Positions 10,601-20,085 of a stretch of 47,045 nucleotides of DNA are shown here, piece by piece. A program made the position numbers and the translations under genes. Position 1 is the first letter of the stretch. The number at the start of each line of letters is the position of its first letter. Under the pieces are notes generated by a model. That model saw only the letters and a program-made list of their open reading frames with translations, ran no database searches and was not told the DNA's origin. Source of the stretch: Penium margaritaceum (taxonomy: Eukaryota; Streptophyta; Zygnematophyceae; Desmidiales; Peniaceae); NCBI GenBank assembly GCA_023375785.1, contig SZWC01004957.1, forward strand, positions 81,198 to 128,242, written 5' to 3'.

Positions 10601-11965
10601 TCACATAAATAGTGTGATGAGCTGGCCTGCTCCACCTATGTGTGATACCTTCACCGTGGGTGCAATTCACATATCACCCATGACAAGGCTTTCCTCTACG
10701 AGCTGGAGCCATGCTCCAAAGGCTTTGTCACATTGTGTAAAAAGCGGCAAGTGCCTGTTTTGGGCACAGGAAAGATGACAGTGATTGGGTACGTCACTGT
10801 TCAGATCAAGTTTTGAGACATGTTGTACATACCTGAGATCGTAGTGAATCTCCTCTCACTTAGGAAGCTGACGAAGAGGGGTGCTCGGATTGTCAGCAAT
10901 GGAGAACATGTAACCTTGAAGAGTCGTGAAGGCGAGACCTTTGCCGAAGGTTGCCTTGTTCTACAAGGCATGATAGAGCTAGACTTTGCAGAACTAGCTC
11001 CAACGACAAGGCCAAATACGTCCTTCGCAACAGCAAGACTTCATCAGGTGACTAGCGCAGACCTCAGTTTGTGGCACAAACAACTTGGCTACATCAGCAA
11101 TGAGATAGTGCAGATAATGCATAAGAACAAGTAAGTCAACAGTCTTTGTCTGAAGGATAGCAGCTAAAGGACACATCAAAACATTGTGAAGATTGTGTGC
11201 ATTCCAAAATACCGCAACACATGTTTCCTCTAGCCACAAAGTGCGACATGACCCACAAGCTGAAGCTTGTCCACATAATCATATGTGGACCTCTACCAAC
11301 AGCCATAGTCTACAAGGGACATCAGTGCTTTTTGCTCCTTGTTGATGATGCCACAACGATGGTCTAGAGCTATCCACTCCGAAGAAGAGACAAAGCCCCA
11401 ACATACTTCTTCAAGTGGCTCGCAATGGCCGAAAGGCAAAGCCACAGGAAACTACAAGTTTCACGCTCTAATGGTGCTCCCAAGTACACCAGCACAGAAT
11501 TAACAACTCAGCAGAGGATCTCAGCATTGTGTACCAGTTCTCCACGCCATACACATTGTAGCACAATGGCATTGTAGAGAGAGCAAATCGTATGATGTAG
11601 GAAACGTTGAAGTTGATGCTACTTGTTGCACAACTCAACAACTTGTGGTACGCAAGTGTGTGCCACACTTGTCGCTACCAAGCACGACACCCTTCCAGGC
11701 ATGGCACAATGACAAACCAGACATATCCATGTTAGGCAACTTTGGGTGCGTAACACTGCTCCATGTCCCAAAGGACCGTCGAGAAAAGCTAGTGGACAAA
11801 GAAACATGGGGTGTTTTCCTCGACCAAAGAGCTAACATGAAGGATAGGGAGTTCTACAACATAGACTCCCATCGCATCATCACCAACAAAGATGTTGTAT
11901 TCTTCAAAAATCCGACGCGCTCTGCTTGGGAGACTGAGCAATGTAGTAAGCCTACTCTACTCTAG
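10601..11965 (+). pseudogene. E1 protease and integrase region
   Basis: Continues the gag frame. The protease motif, normally a Trp then DSG, reads stop-YLHRGC...HIT at 10643-10680, so the catalytic Asp is lost. TGA codons lie at 10643 (where E2 has Trp) and 10814. The pre-integrase HHCC segment (LWHKQLGYIS, then CEDC) is split by a frameshift near 11180. The integrase core follows: FLLLVDD, then PYTL-TAG-HNG at about 11550-11570, where families normally have PYTPQQNG. At least two more frameshifts occur by 11700. The last open piece (11645-11965) matches the C-terminal part of copia integrase (FGC, then DRREKLVDK). Confidence 0.87.
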
Positions 11966-12399
11966 ACCTTTTACCAATCCTACGTGGAAATGTTAGAGGA
12001 GGGTAAGGTGACGGTGTGCCACTCACCCTTCTTCATTTGGATAAGGCAGATGAGAAACGGGTGGTCCCGCATGCGGTCCTCGACACTCGTCAGGAAGAGC
12101 GCATCACCATTGATCATGAGGCGCTCGTAGAACCTCATGACAAAACGGTGACCATGAGCATGCAAGATGTTGCGCATGCAACCTGGAAACCACATCATGA
12201 AACTACTCGACATCTGGGGCCCCTCACGCGCCTTTTGCAATGGTAGTTACAACAAGAAGTGCAGCAAGAGATCAAAGAATCAAACATGGTAATTACAGCC
12301 CGCTCCATCTATATGCAGGCAAATGAAGTCCTGGCAAACTTCACCACCACACACTTTGTAGCTCTCATCTCAACAAGCAAGCTTCCACCAGACCCAAAC

Positions 12400-13860
12400 A
12401 CTCTGAAACAAGCATAGCAAGGTGAGCACACTACAGAATGGAAAGCAGCACATGACGTAGATTATCAGAGTCTCATGGATCATGGGACATGGGAGCTCAC
12501 AAAGCTTCCGTCTAGGTCCCGACCAGTGGGAGTGAAGTGGGTGTTTTGCGTCAAGTCAAAAGCATATGGGAGAATGGACAAGTTCAAGTCCTGCTTTGTG
12601 ACAAAGAAGTTCACGCAAGTAGAGGGGAAAGACTTCTTTGACACCTACGCTCTTGTGAGGCGCTACACCACTGCGCGTAGCATGTTGTCAATTGCAGCAG
12701 TGATGGATTACGAGGTGAAGTACCTCAACATAAACAATGCATTTCTACATGGTGAGATGGACATGATCATCAACATGAAGCTACCAGAGTGCTACGACGA
12801 CGGGGGTAGTGGAGTGTGCAAGCTCGTCAAGAGTCTTTACGGACTAAAGCAAAGCCCCCTACTTTAGTATAGGAAGATGCAAGCAATGTTGCAGACTATC
12901 AACTTTGAGGCTTCGACATACCACGACTGCCTCTTCTTACATCAGCCATCACCGGACATGAAGCCAGACTACTACGTGCTAGTCTACGTTGACAACCTTC
13001 TCATCATATGTCCGTGAACAAAGTTCATCAAAGCCACAACAAAGACAATGGCAAAGGAAGTCAATTTGACACCCATGCCTAGTCTTGAGTTCTCTCTGGA
13101 CATGAATATGGAACGTGACCGTGAAGCACATACGCTTCACTTCAGCCACCATACGTACGCGCGCAAAGTTTGCAAGAAATTCAATGTTCTTAGTCGACAT
13201 ATACCAAGACCTCTATCTCAGCAGCTGTTGACACATAAGGGAGAAAGGGGGAGGAGCGAGACCGACTACCACAACATAGTCGAATCATAGATGCATGTAG
13301 CATGTTGTTCACGGCCAGATCTATAGTTCATCCTGAGCAACTTAACATGCTACAATGAATACTTTACAGAGGTGGCAAGCAAGGAGCTCGACAAAACTTG
13401 AGGCTGACTCAAGACAATAGGTGACACTAGTCTTGTTTTTGGGACAATAACCACCCTCAACCTTGAGTGCTACGTCGATGAAGGTTTTGGAGGAACAAAG
13501 GAAGACCGTCAAAGTAAGATGGGTTTTTTGTCCTTGCTTGGCGGAGCAAGAGTGTCATGGACCACCAAGAGACATAACCTCATCATACTTAGGCTTGTAG
13601 AAGCTGAGTACATGGTAGCTACTTCAAAAGCACAGGATGTCACGTATCTCTGAAACCATCTAGAGGACATCAGATTTGCTCAAATGAAGCCGGAAAAGAA
13701 ATTTTCTAACAACAATTGTGTGATTCACCTTGTTAACTCTTTAAAACTCTAAGGCTGAACAAAGCATATTGAAATTTGTGGGCACTAGATCCGTTCAAAG
13801 GTTAAAGACAGCACGATTGAATCGTGCATGTGTTAGGTAGCAAGCAAGAAGTTGATTTTC
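12400..13860 (+). pseudogene. E1 reverse transcriptase and RNase H
   Basis: Copia RT is recognised by GTWEL, KWVF, NNAFLHGEMD and YGLKQSP (12475-12867). The next codon, normally Trp, is TAG at 12865. The catalytic YVDD reads YVDN at 12985-12996, so polymerase activity is expected to be lost. RNase H follows at about 13380-13800 with the conserved CYVDEG, RVSW and VEAEYMVAT segments and the terminal TKHIEI. TGA codons occur near 13016, 13400 and 13650. E2 carries a clear homologue of every segment on the other strand. Confidence 0.9.
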
Positions 13861-14449
13861 TGACGCAGAGCGTCACAAAGGATGTTTTCTATAGGTGCAC
13901 GAGGTAGTGTGATCTCACCTCAAATGCCCTCCTATAGTACGTGCAGAAGCAGTCAATGGTGGAGGGGACGCGGAAGTCGACACACCTAGCTCCACTATTG
14001 CGCTAGCCTGCTTCATGGTGCATGCAATAGGAATGCCACAAACAAAAGCGGGAACGGGAAATACATAACCAAAGCATTGGCACATTACCCAAGTGGGTGG
14101 TACTTTCCATGCAAAAGGTCATATTTTAGTAGGTTCCCCGGTAGTAGATTTGCGGTCCTCAAAGCAGCGTGGCTATCGAGGACCAAGGGATGATGCGTGG
14201 CGTTTTGCAATATGTGCTCCAAAAAAACAAAAACAAATTCCTTATTGGTCTCCACCCTATGACAATAGCCCTACCAACACCACAACAAGATTTCCCAACT
14301 AAAAATAAATTGTGGTTTGAAAGCCACCTTCAAAATCCATTTTTGATTCGAGGATCCAATAACATAGCAAAAATCATCTCAGTCAAAAATGAAGAAGTCG
14401 CAACTACAAAAACCTGCTTTGACCATAAACATGGTCGCGATCAGCAAAG
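13861..14449 (+). pseudogene. E1 in-frame extension after RNase H
   Basis: Beyond the usual end of copia pol, the same frame runs for about 195 codons with eight TAG codons and no TGA or TAA until TGA at 14447. It is rich in Lys, Gln and Asn, and includes the open stretch beginning MAIEDQG at 14169. No domain is recognised. E2 also has a long open stretch after RNase H, and the segment just after RNase H (HVLGSKQEVDFLT in E1, HILRKLQAVDYLT in E2) aligns. It could be a C-terminal pol domain, an accessory protein or decayed spacer. Coding status beyond the first 40 residues is inference. Confidence 0.4.
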
Positions 14450-15009
14450 GTGAATCAGAAGAAAATGGAAAAACATTTAAGCAACAGAATGTCCAGCAGT
14501 CCAAACACCTAGACCAACAAGCGCAACTAGTGCAGCAACCTCATCGAAACAGCCCGGGCAAGGTCAGGGGGCTACCGAGCGATCAACTAATGGAGCTGGC
14601 GTAACCCTCACAACTAGCGCGGCTACAAGGTTGGAACAGCAACGGTGAAGAAAGGGGGCGAGCAAGCAACAAAGGGAGAAAGAAAAAAAAAACATTGAGG
14701 AAGGGGTAAGCGAGTACCCATGGATGTCGTGGCCGCTCCCAGAGCTACCCTCTTCTCGCTAATGTCAGCAATCAAGGGGGGGCGAGGTGAGGACCCGGTA
14801 ACTTACCAGGGCCAACGTGCGATTGCAACTTCCATTTGTTGCAGTGGTGACAAGCAGCATGGGAATACGGCAGCACAAAAAGGCAAACAAGCGAGCAAGA
14901 AAGAAAAGGGGAGTGCTCAAGATACCTCCTTGATCTTGCAGTTTCGACCCTCCCACCTTTGCGATCTTGCGGTAGACACTCTCTGATTGGCAATCGGCAT
15001 GGTTGATTC

Positions 15010-15012
<3 letters not shown>

Positions 15013-15042
<30 letters not shown>
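15013..15042. repeat. GA microsatellite inside E1
   Basis: A (GA)n run of about 15 units in the 3' region of E1, between the post-pol extension and the accessory ORF. Confidence 0.9.
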
Positions 15043-15044
<2 letters not shown>

Positions 15045-15192
15045 GAGTTCTCGTCGGAACGCAAATGGCAAAGGGAGGGGACAAGAGGAAAGGATGGCTA
15101 CCTCATTAGACCAGAGCGACAAAATAGAGCTGCCACGATCAAAACCGAGTGATGCACCCTGAATATCATGGAAGAACGCGCAACCGACCACC

Positions 15193-15801
15193 ATGGATAG
15201 ATTGAGCAAGCACGACGGTTTCTTGTGGACAAGTCACAGATAGAAAAGACTTAAACGATTCTATCAGTGGGAGAGGAATACAAAAGCAATTCTTATTGCT
15301 ATAGACAATCTGCTCGTAACTAAAAAGGGCAAGAACGACCTTCAAAACATCCAAGGTGAATTTTAGATTACGCGAACGACTAAAAAGTCAACAGACGACC
15401 CGGAAATTTTTTTTATGGAAGATTCCTCCACTCCAACGGAGGAATAAGGATGCAAGAAGGAGCCGTGGGGTCAAACCAACAAGCGCACCGAAAGCTCCAT
15501 AAAGAACCACGCAAGTTGCTTTTGCATGGAGCAAGCGAGAAGTTTTGGAGTGGCTCGAACTCTACCCAAAACCTCTTTGGGTAGGACAACTCGCATAAAT
15601 CACTTACCAAAAGTCCTAAAACAGGTTAGGAAGTGGCCCCGGCCCCAAGTCAAGAGGAAACATTTTTTTTCCTTGGGTGCAAAAGCTGAACTCAACAATT
15701 TTCCGTATTTCTCACTCGGGGAAGAGGACACTTGGCTCCATTTCCTCGACACAGATTTCAAGGAGTCACTTGACGAATGTTTAAGGAGCCCGCAAAAGTG
15801 A
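15193..15801 (+). pseudogene. Accessory ORF of E1, unknown family
   Basis: A 202-codon frame from ATG 15193 to TGA 15799-15801, about 30 bp before the polypurine tract. It is interrupted only by TAG at 15241 and 15364 and TAA at 15445; in the standard code only the last 91 codons (from 15526) are open. It is basic, with no signal peptide or membrane segment. The C-terminal part (KHFF at about 15655, TWLHFLD at 15730-15750, then F-x3-L) is conserved in E2 on the other strand at 25767-25856 (KHFF, TWLRFLD). Conservation between two diverged elements argues for a real protein. Sireviruses and other copia lineages carry extra ORFs here, but I cannot link this one to any named family. Confidence 0.55.
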
Positions 15802-15829
15802 CCTGGTTCAAACCACTAGTGTACCAATC

Positions 15830-15838
15830 AAGGGGGGG
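15830..15838 (+). other. Polypurine tract of E1
   Basis: AAGGGGGGG lies directly before the TG of the 3' LTR, the expected site for plus-strand DNA priming. Confidence 0.88.
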
Positions 15839-16371
15839 TGTTAAGAGATGCGATTACTATGCTTGTGTCAAGCTATGATATGGTGAAGACAGCACTTCAT
15901 TCGAAGCACTCTATGGCAAGTTATGGGTTTTACAGTGAATTCCCGGGGCCACGCCTATTGGGATATCTCTCTTGTATAGGCCAGATGAATTCTGGCAACC
16001 AGCCCTGAAACAACATGAGGGGCCAGGAGTATAATATAGTTCAGGCATGCGCAAGGGGAATGCGCATGCCTCTACTTAGCTCTGGTTGGGAGGGAAGCTA
16101 CCAGCTACACAAGACTACGCAGCAATTCTAGTCAAGGAGTCCTATGACTGACTCGGTAAGACTCGTGCACACTTGGCATGAGATCCACAGTACATCACCA
16201 TCTCCATGCATGGAGCCTGGTCCCTTCTACTTGCATGGGCCAATCTGGTACAAGCTTAAGGAGGCTCCTGATCAATGGATCTGATGCAACAGCATGGCAC
16301 GATCAACGATCATCAAAGAAAAGCCTGTAGAGAAAGCAACCTCCTTGGGAAGATGCACCTAAACACCTGAT

Positions 16372-16504
16372 GAAGCTTCCTTAATGAGGAAGCTTCTCCT
16401 TGAACCTGGAAGGATGCCAGTAACAACTCTGACCTACAAGATGCTTTACCTAGAAGGAAGCTTCCCCAAGAGGCAATAGACCTGAACTACTTGAAGGAAG
16501 CTTC
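16372..16504 (+). promoter_or_regulatory. Heat-shock-element-like cluster in E1 3' LTR
   Basis: GAAGCTTC at 16372, 16389, 16457 and 16497. The nearest copy is about 34 bp upstream of the TATA box, the normal spacing for an HSF-driven promoter. HSF binding is inferred. Confidence 0.62.
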
Positions 16505-16537
16505 TTCTTTTGGTGGTCAACTTGCTAGGTCCACGGG

Positions 16538-16545
16538 TATAAAAG
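16538..16545 (+). promoter_or_regulatory. TATA box of E1 LTR promoter
   Basis: TATAAAAG lies in the middle of the LTR just downstream of the palindrome cluster. The corresponding site in the 5' LTR has mutated to a TCTAGAAG-like sequence. Confidence 0.7.
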
Positions 16546-16981
16546 GGGAAGCTCCTCTGAGTTTAAATCCATGTCTCAACATTTTAGCATTCTACAATAA
16601 CTCAACTCTGCTCAAGCCTTTGACTCTTGACCCCAAACCAAGACTTTGGTAGAGATCCTTCCAAGGCCCATACAAATCAGGAAAGGCCTGCCAGCCTGGG
16701 TGGAGGCTACCTTGTAGGCTAGTCAACCTAAATACTACGCTAAGACCCTTGCCACGAAAGCCTACAAGGCTTTGCAAGGCGTTGCCCCTCTGTTGGCGAG
16801 GAGGTGTGTTAGCCTAGTACGCTTAGCTTTTCATGTACCATACTTGTGCTTTGTATTTATCAAGATTTCAGCCCATAGTTCCCAACCCTTCTCCTACTAT
16901 TGGACATGTTACACTACTGATCACCCAAAGATCTTACCAGCAATGGTCCTAGCCCTTGTTGTTTATCCTACAAAATTAACA

Positions 16982-16986
16982 ATAAT
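16982..16986. repeat. Target site duplication of E1, right
   Basis: ATAAT directly after the 3' LTR; partner of ATAAC at 7478-7482. Confidence 0.75.
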
Positions 16987-19188
16987 ATTGTTATTACTTT
17001 CTTTTAGGATCTAGGATGTAACATGAAACTTGCGAACTTGTTCATGATAAAATCATCCCCTCAAATGTGTTATAGAACAAAGCTATTATTATGCAACTTA
17101 TGAATTCAGGCTCCAAGTTTTTCTTCTAAGCGATGATTTCTATTAATAAAATAATATGTATAATCAATAAAAATTGTCCCTTGATCAATAAAATCTTGAT
17201 CAGTATAATAACCTCATTCATAAACGTGAATTTTGAAAAACTAGTTTTAACATGAGTCAGGCAGTTCATGTATCAGCACATATTTCAATGTTCTTTTATC
17301 ATAATTAATGAATGGTTTGAATTAGGAATTTTATGACATAGTGCTTCCAATATATTAAAATGTATTATTTAGCCTTTGTTTCTTTTTTTTGCTTACATAT
17401 GATCAATAAAGCACCATATAAGCCTGAAATCACTAGTTGAAAAGATATCTTCATAGTTGTTGCCAATAAAGCATGCCCTTCCATGATTTGTTGAATTTCA
17501 ATGTTTTTATGAAGGATTCACTTACCTTTAAGGACTCAGTATTTAAAGAATAATTTTTAGCTTAAATCATGCTTTGGTAATTAATTAATAAATATAATTA
17601 ATTTCATTATCGGACTATGAAGTGAAATATTTACTTCTATGCATAGTTTTTACCTGTTAAATTCTATAATTATATGGGGAGAGTTTTTCATTTATAGATA
17701 CTTTGAGTTTTTACTGCTACTTTTCGAATTGGTGTATATTTATCATGTTATTATACATGATAATTTGTGTTTTCCCCTTGTTTTTCCGACAAAAATTAAA
17801 AATCCAATGTACGTATATGTGTGATGTGTATTACACTCACTTGAAACATTTGTGAGGATCTTGTGTTTCCCTTCTCAATTTCATTGAGATTAAGTTGTTA
17901 ATTCGTGGTAATATCAGGGAATGGTGATAATAAATCTACTGACTTCCTTCGAAATTGATTGGGGGGGAATTATGTTGCATGTATGTTGCATACGGTCACA
18001 TCACTCTCACGCTCAATTTTGTCCAGCTTGTGCACTGGTGGTGTTCTTGATTAAGTGAATATTTTCGTGAAAACAAAGCATTACACTGTGTGATTATTAC
18101 TTTTTTTCCATTATGAGCATGGATTTTCAACTCTTCTTTGTATGGTTGTTCTTTATAGCTGGTGTAGTTTCTTTGTGGATTCTGTGTGTTGCTGTAGTTT
18201 AATCGTACGGTTTCAGACCGGTGTTGATCCTTCGCCGCATTACAACCTGATTGTGAATGATCATCGAGAGTAGTGCCTCCAGATGAAATAATCCGAGGCT
18301 GGAAGTAGCAGTCAAAACGAAGTTTGCCGCGTCTTGTCGACCTAGTTCAAAAACATGGTCCGTCGATTGATGAGACCCGCCATTTCAAATTGTTTTAGGC
18401 CCCTCGATCCCACACCGTCGAACCCCACACCACTGTACCTCGTCGCACTCTAGGCCGTGTCGCGGCTCCGAGATTCACCAACATTCACTAGTGAATCGTT
18501 TTCAACCGCACTAGATGGGCGTGAACGCGGCGCGATCATCGGGAGTTAAGGCGGTTCGGCATCCACTTCTCCAAGCGGATGTCCGTGCGGCATTCCGCGC
18601 CTGCGCCCGGTGAGTCGGCGTCATCGTCCGCAATTTCCGTGCTGATTATGCGCCTTGAAGCCTGCCAACGATGGTTTCGGATGTCGTTATCGGACGGCCT
18701 CCGCAGCGTGATCGAAGCCACATCTAACTCCACACCCCCCCACCCCCCCCCAAACAAAAAACAAGACATCATAATTGCATCGAGTTCCCTGACCAATGGG
18801 GTTGAAAGAGAGCCGTCGTTGTTTTGTTTTCAGTCCAGCTAGTAACGGACTGAAAGGACATGCTACGTATGAAAGAAAACTTCCAGGCAAAAGGAACCGA
18901 GTCCCAATCATGAAAAATTCCATCAACTGGAAAGTATGTTAATAGTGATAAATCTATAATGTTATGAAATATCTATAATAATCATAATGCGCAATGAAAA
19001 ATCTTTTGAATAACAAGCTTAGGAATAGGAATATGGTTTCATGGGCTTTCTTTCTTCATTGGTAGTTTTAGAACCATCAATTCATGCATTTACTACAACA
19101 ACGAGAAATAATTAAGCTGTCATATTTCATTTTTTAGTGTACAGTTGCACGCTATGGTTTTCAAAGGGTCGAAATTGATGTCGGTTGG
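16987..19188. other. Intergenic DNA, AT-rich then GC-rich
   Basis: 17.0-18.2 kb is very AT-rich and stop-dense. 18.2-18.9 kb is GC-richer with short overlapping frames on both strands that match nothing I know, plus a C-rich run near 18733-18751. A pyrimidine-rich stretch ending TTTTTTAG near 19137 could be a splice acceptor, but no partner exon is identified. Confidence 0.4.
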
Positions 19189-20085
19189 ATGAACTATCTT
19201 TAACACCAATAGACAAAACCCACTGCATTAGGGGCGACTGGACGTTTCAATCTTGTGCGCAAACCTTGCACAAGTCTTGAATGTATCTCGTCCTCTAAAT
19301 ACGCGTATGCTTTGCGACTCCATCTATTGACGGACCAAGCACGCCAACTAACAATAGAGAAAAAGGCGGAAAACACACTTGCGGTGCAGAAAAACCAGCA
19401 AGAGGTTTGTGACACTCTCCGACCAAGCCTGATAACAGCAAAAGGATTCGGAACTACCTACTCCGCAAGCTTGACAACTCCCAAGGCTAACCCGGTGGCG
19501 TGCTCGTCGAACTCACCTGAAAGATCATTCAACTCAACAAATTTTACCAATCATGCCTGTCATGGCCACACCTAGAGCAACAACACGAAGCATTACTTTC
19601 AACCGCAAATGATTGAGGCCATCCAAGAAGACCATCAAGGTGTTGTAGTGCGAGTCGTTCCCCAACCATGTGTACAGCTTGTGACCGCTCCATCATCCCC
19701 AACATCGTGCACATCCCTCGCACACAGCCACCTTGTTATAAAACATTGTTGCATGGTCTTCCACCAATGGGCGTCTCATCCGGCACTTGTGCTGGTGTGT
19801 GAGCCCCTACCTAAGGCCCTAGGTTGCTTTTTCAATCGCTTTTGTGGTTATCACCTTAAACTTTCCATGGGCCTGATTTGCAGGTTGTGCACTCTATTTC
19901 CACCAATTGATGTCAATGTGTCTTTTGTCAGTTGTTACATCCCGCTCGTAGATCATCATTTGTATAATCAAACGCATACTACCATTCGTTTCCACGGAGC
20001 CCCCCAAGTGGTAGCCACCATTGTCACTCGTCTTGTGAGCAGTCATATGTGGCATTTTCACGAATACAGTGGATGCCTACGTTGA
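19189..20085 (+). CDS. Uncertain open frame, open only if TAA/TAG are sense
   Basis: From ATG 19189 a frame runs about 298 codons to TGA at 20083-20085, interrupted by TAA at 19201, TAG at 19210 and TAG at 19573. In the standard code it is two open pieces (from 19255 and from 19609) in the same frame. The first half looks protein-like (a helical Gln/Glu/Lys-rich segment near 19330-19420), the second half less so, with many Cys and His. No domain is recognised. It could be an exon, a degraded transposon gag or chance. Confidence 0.25.

Larger units (their letters stand above)
7483..16981 (+). mobile_element. Ty1/copia LTR retrotransposon E1 (decayed, structurally complete)
   Basis: A 9.5-kb element with paired LTRs (7483-8627 and 15839-16981) that start TGTT and end CA, a 5-bp target duplication, a PBS at 8628 and a polypurine tract just before the 3' LTR. 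The domain order is gag, protease, integrase, RT, RNase H, which is diagnostic of Ty1/copia. About 1.9 kb of further sequence lies between RNase H and the 3' LTR. The LTRs differ at roughly one base in five by eye, so the insertion is old. Catalytic sites are mutated and the integrase region is frameshifted. Confidence 0.93.
15839..16981 (+). repeat. E1 3' LTR
   Basis: Starts TGTTAAGAGA and ends AATTAACA. It is the partner of 7483-8627. It keeps four GAAGCTTC palindromes (16372-16504) and a good TATA box (16538). Confidence 0.92.

Noticed and set aside
14093..14604. Separate small genes at 14.1-14.6 kb
   Set aside because: The open pieces lie inside E1 between pol and the 3' LTR; the best one is in the pol frame and is better treated as part of the element.
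7483..16981. E1 as a currently active element
   Set aside because: LTR divergence, loss of the protease and RT catalytic residues and several frameshifts in integrase make this copy non-autonomous even if TAA/TAG are sense codons.
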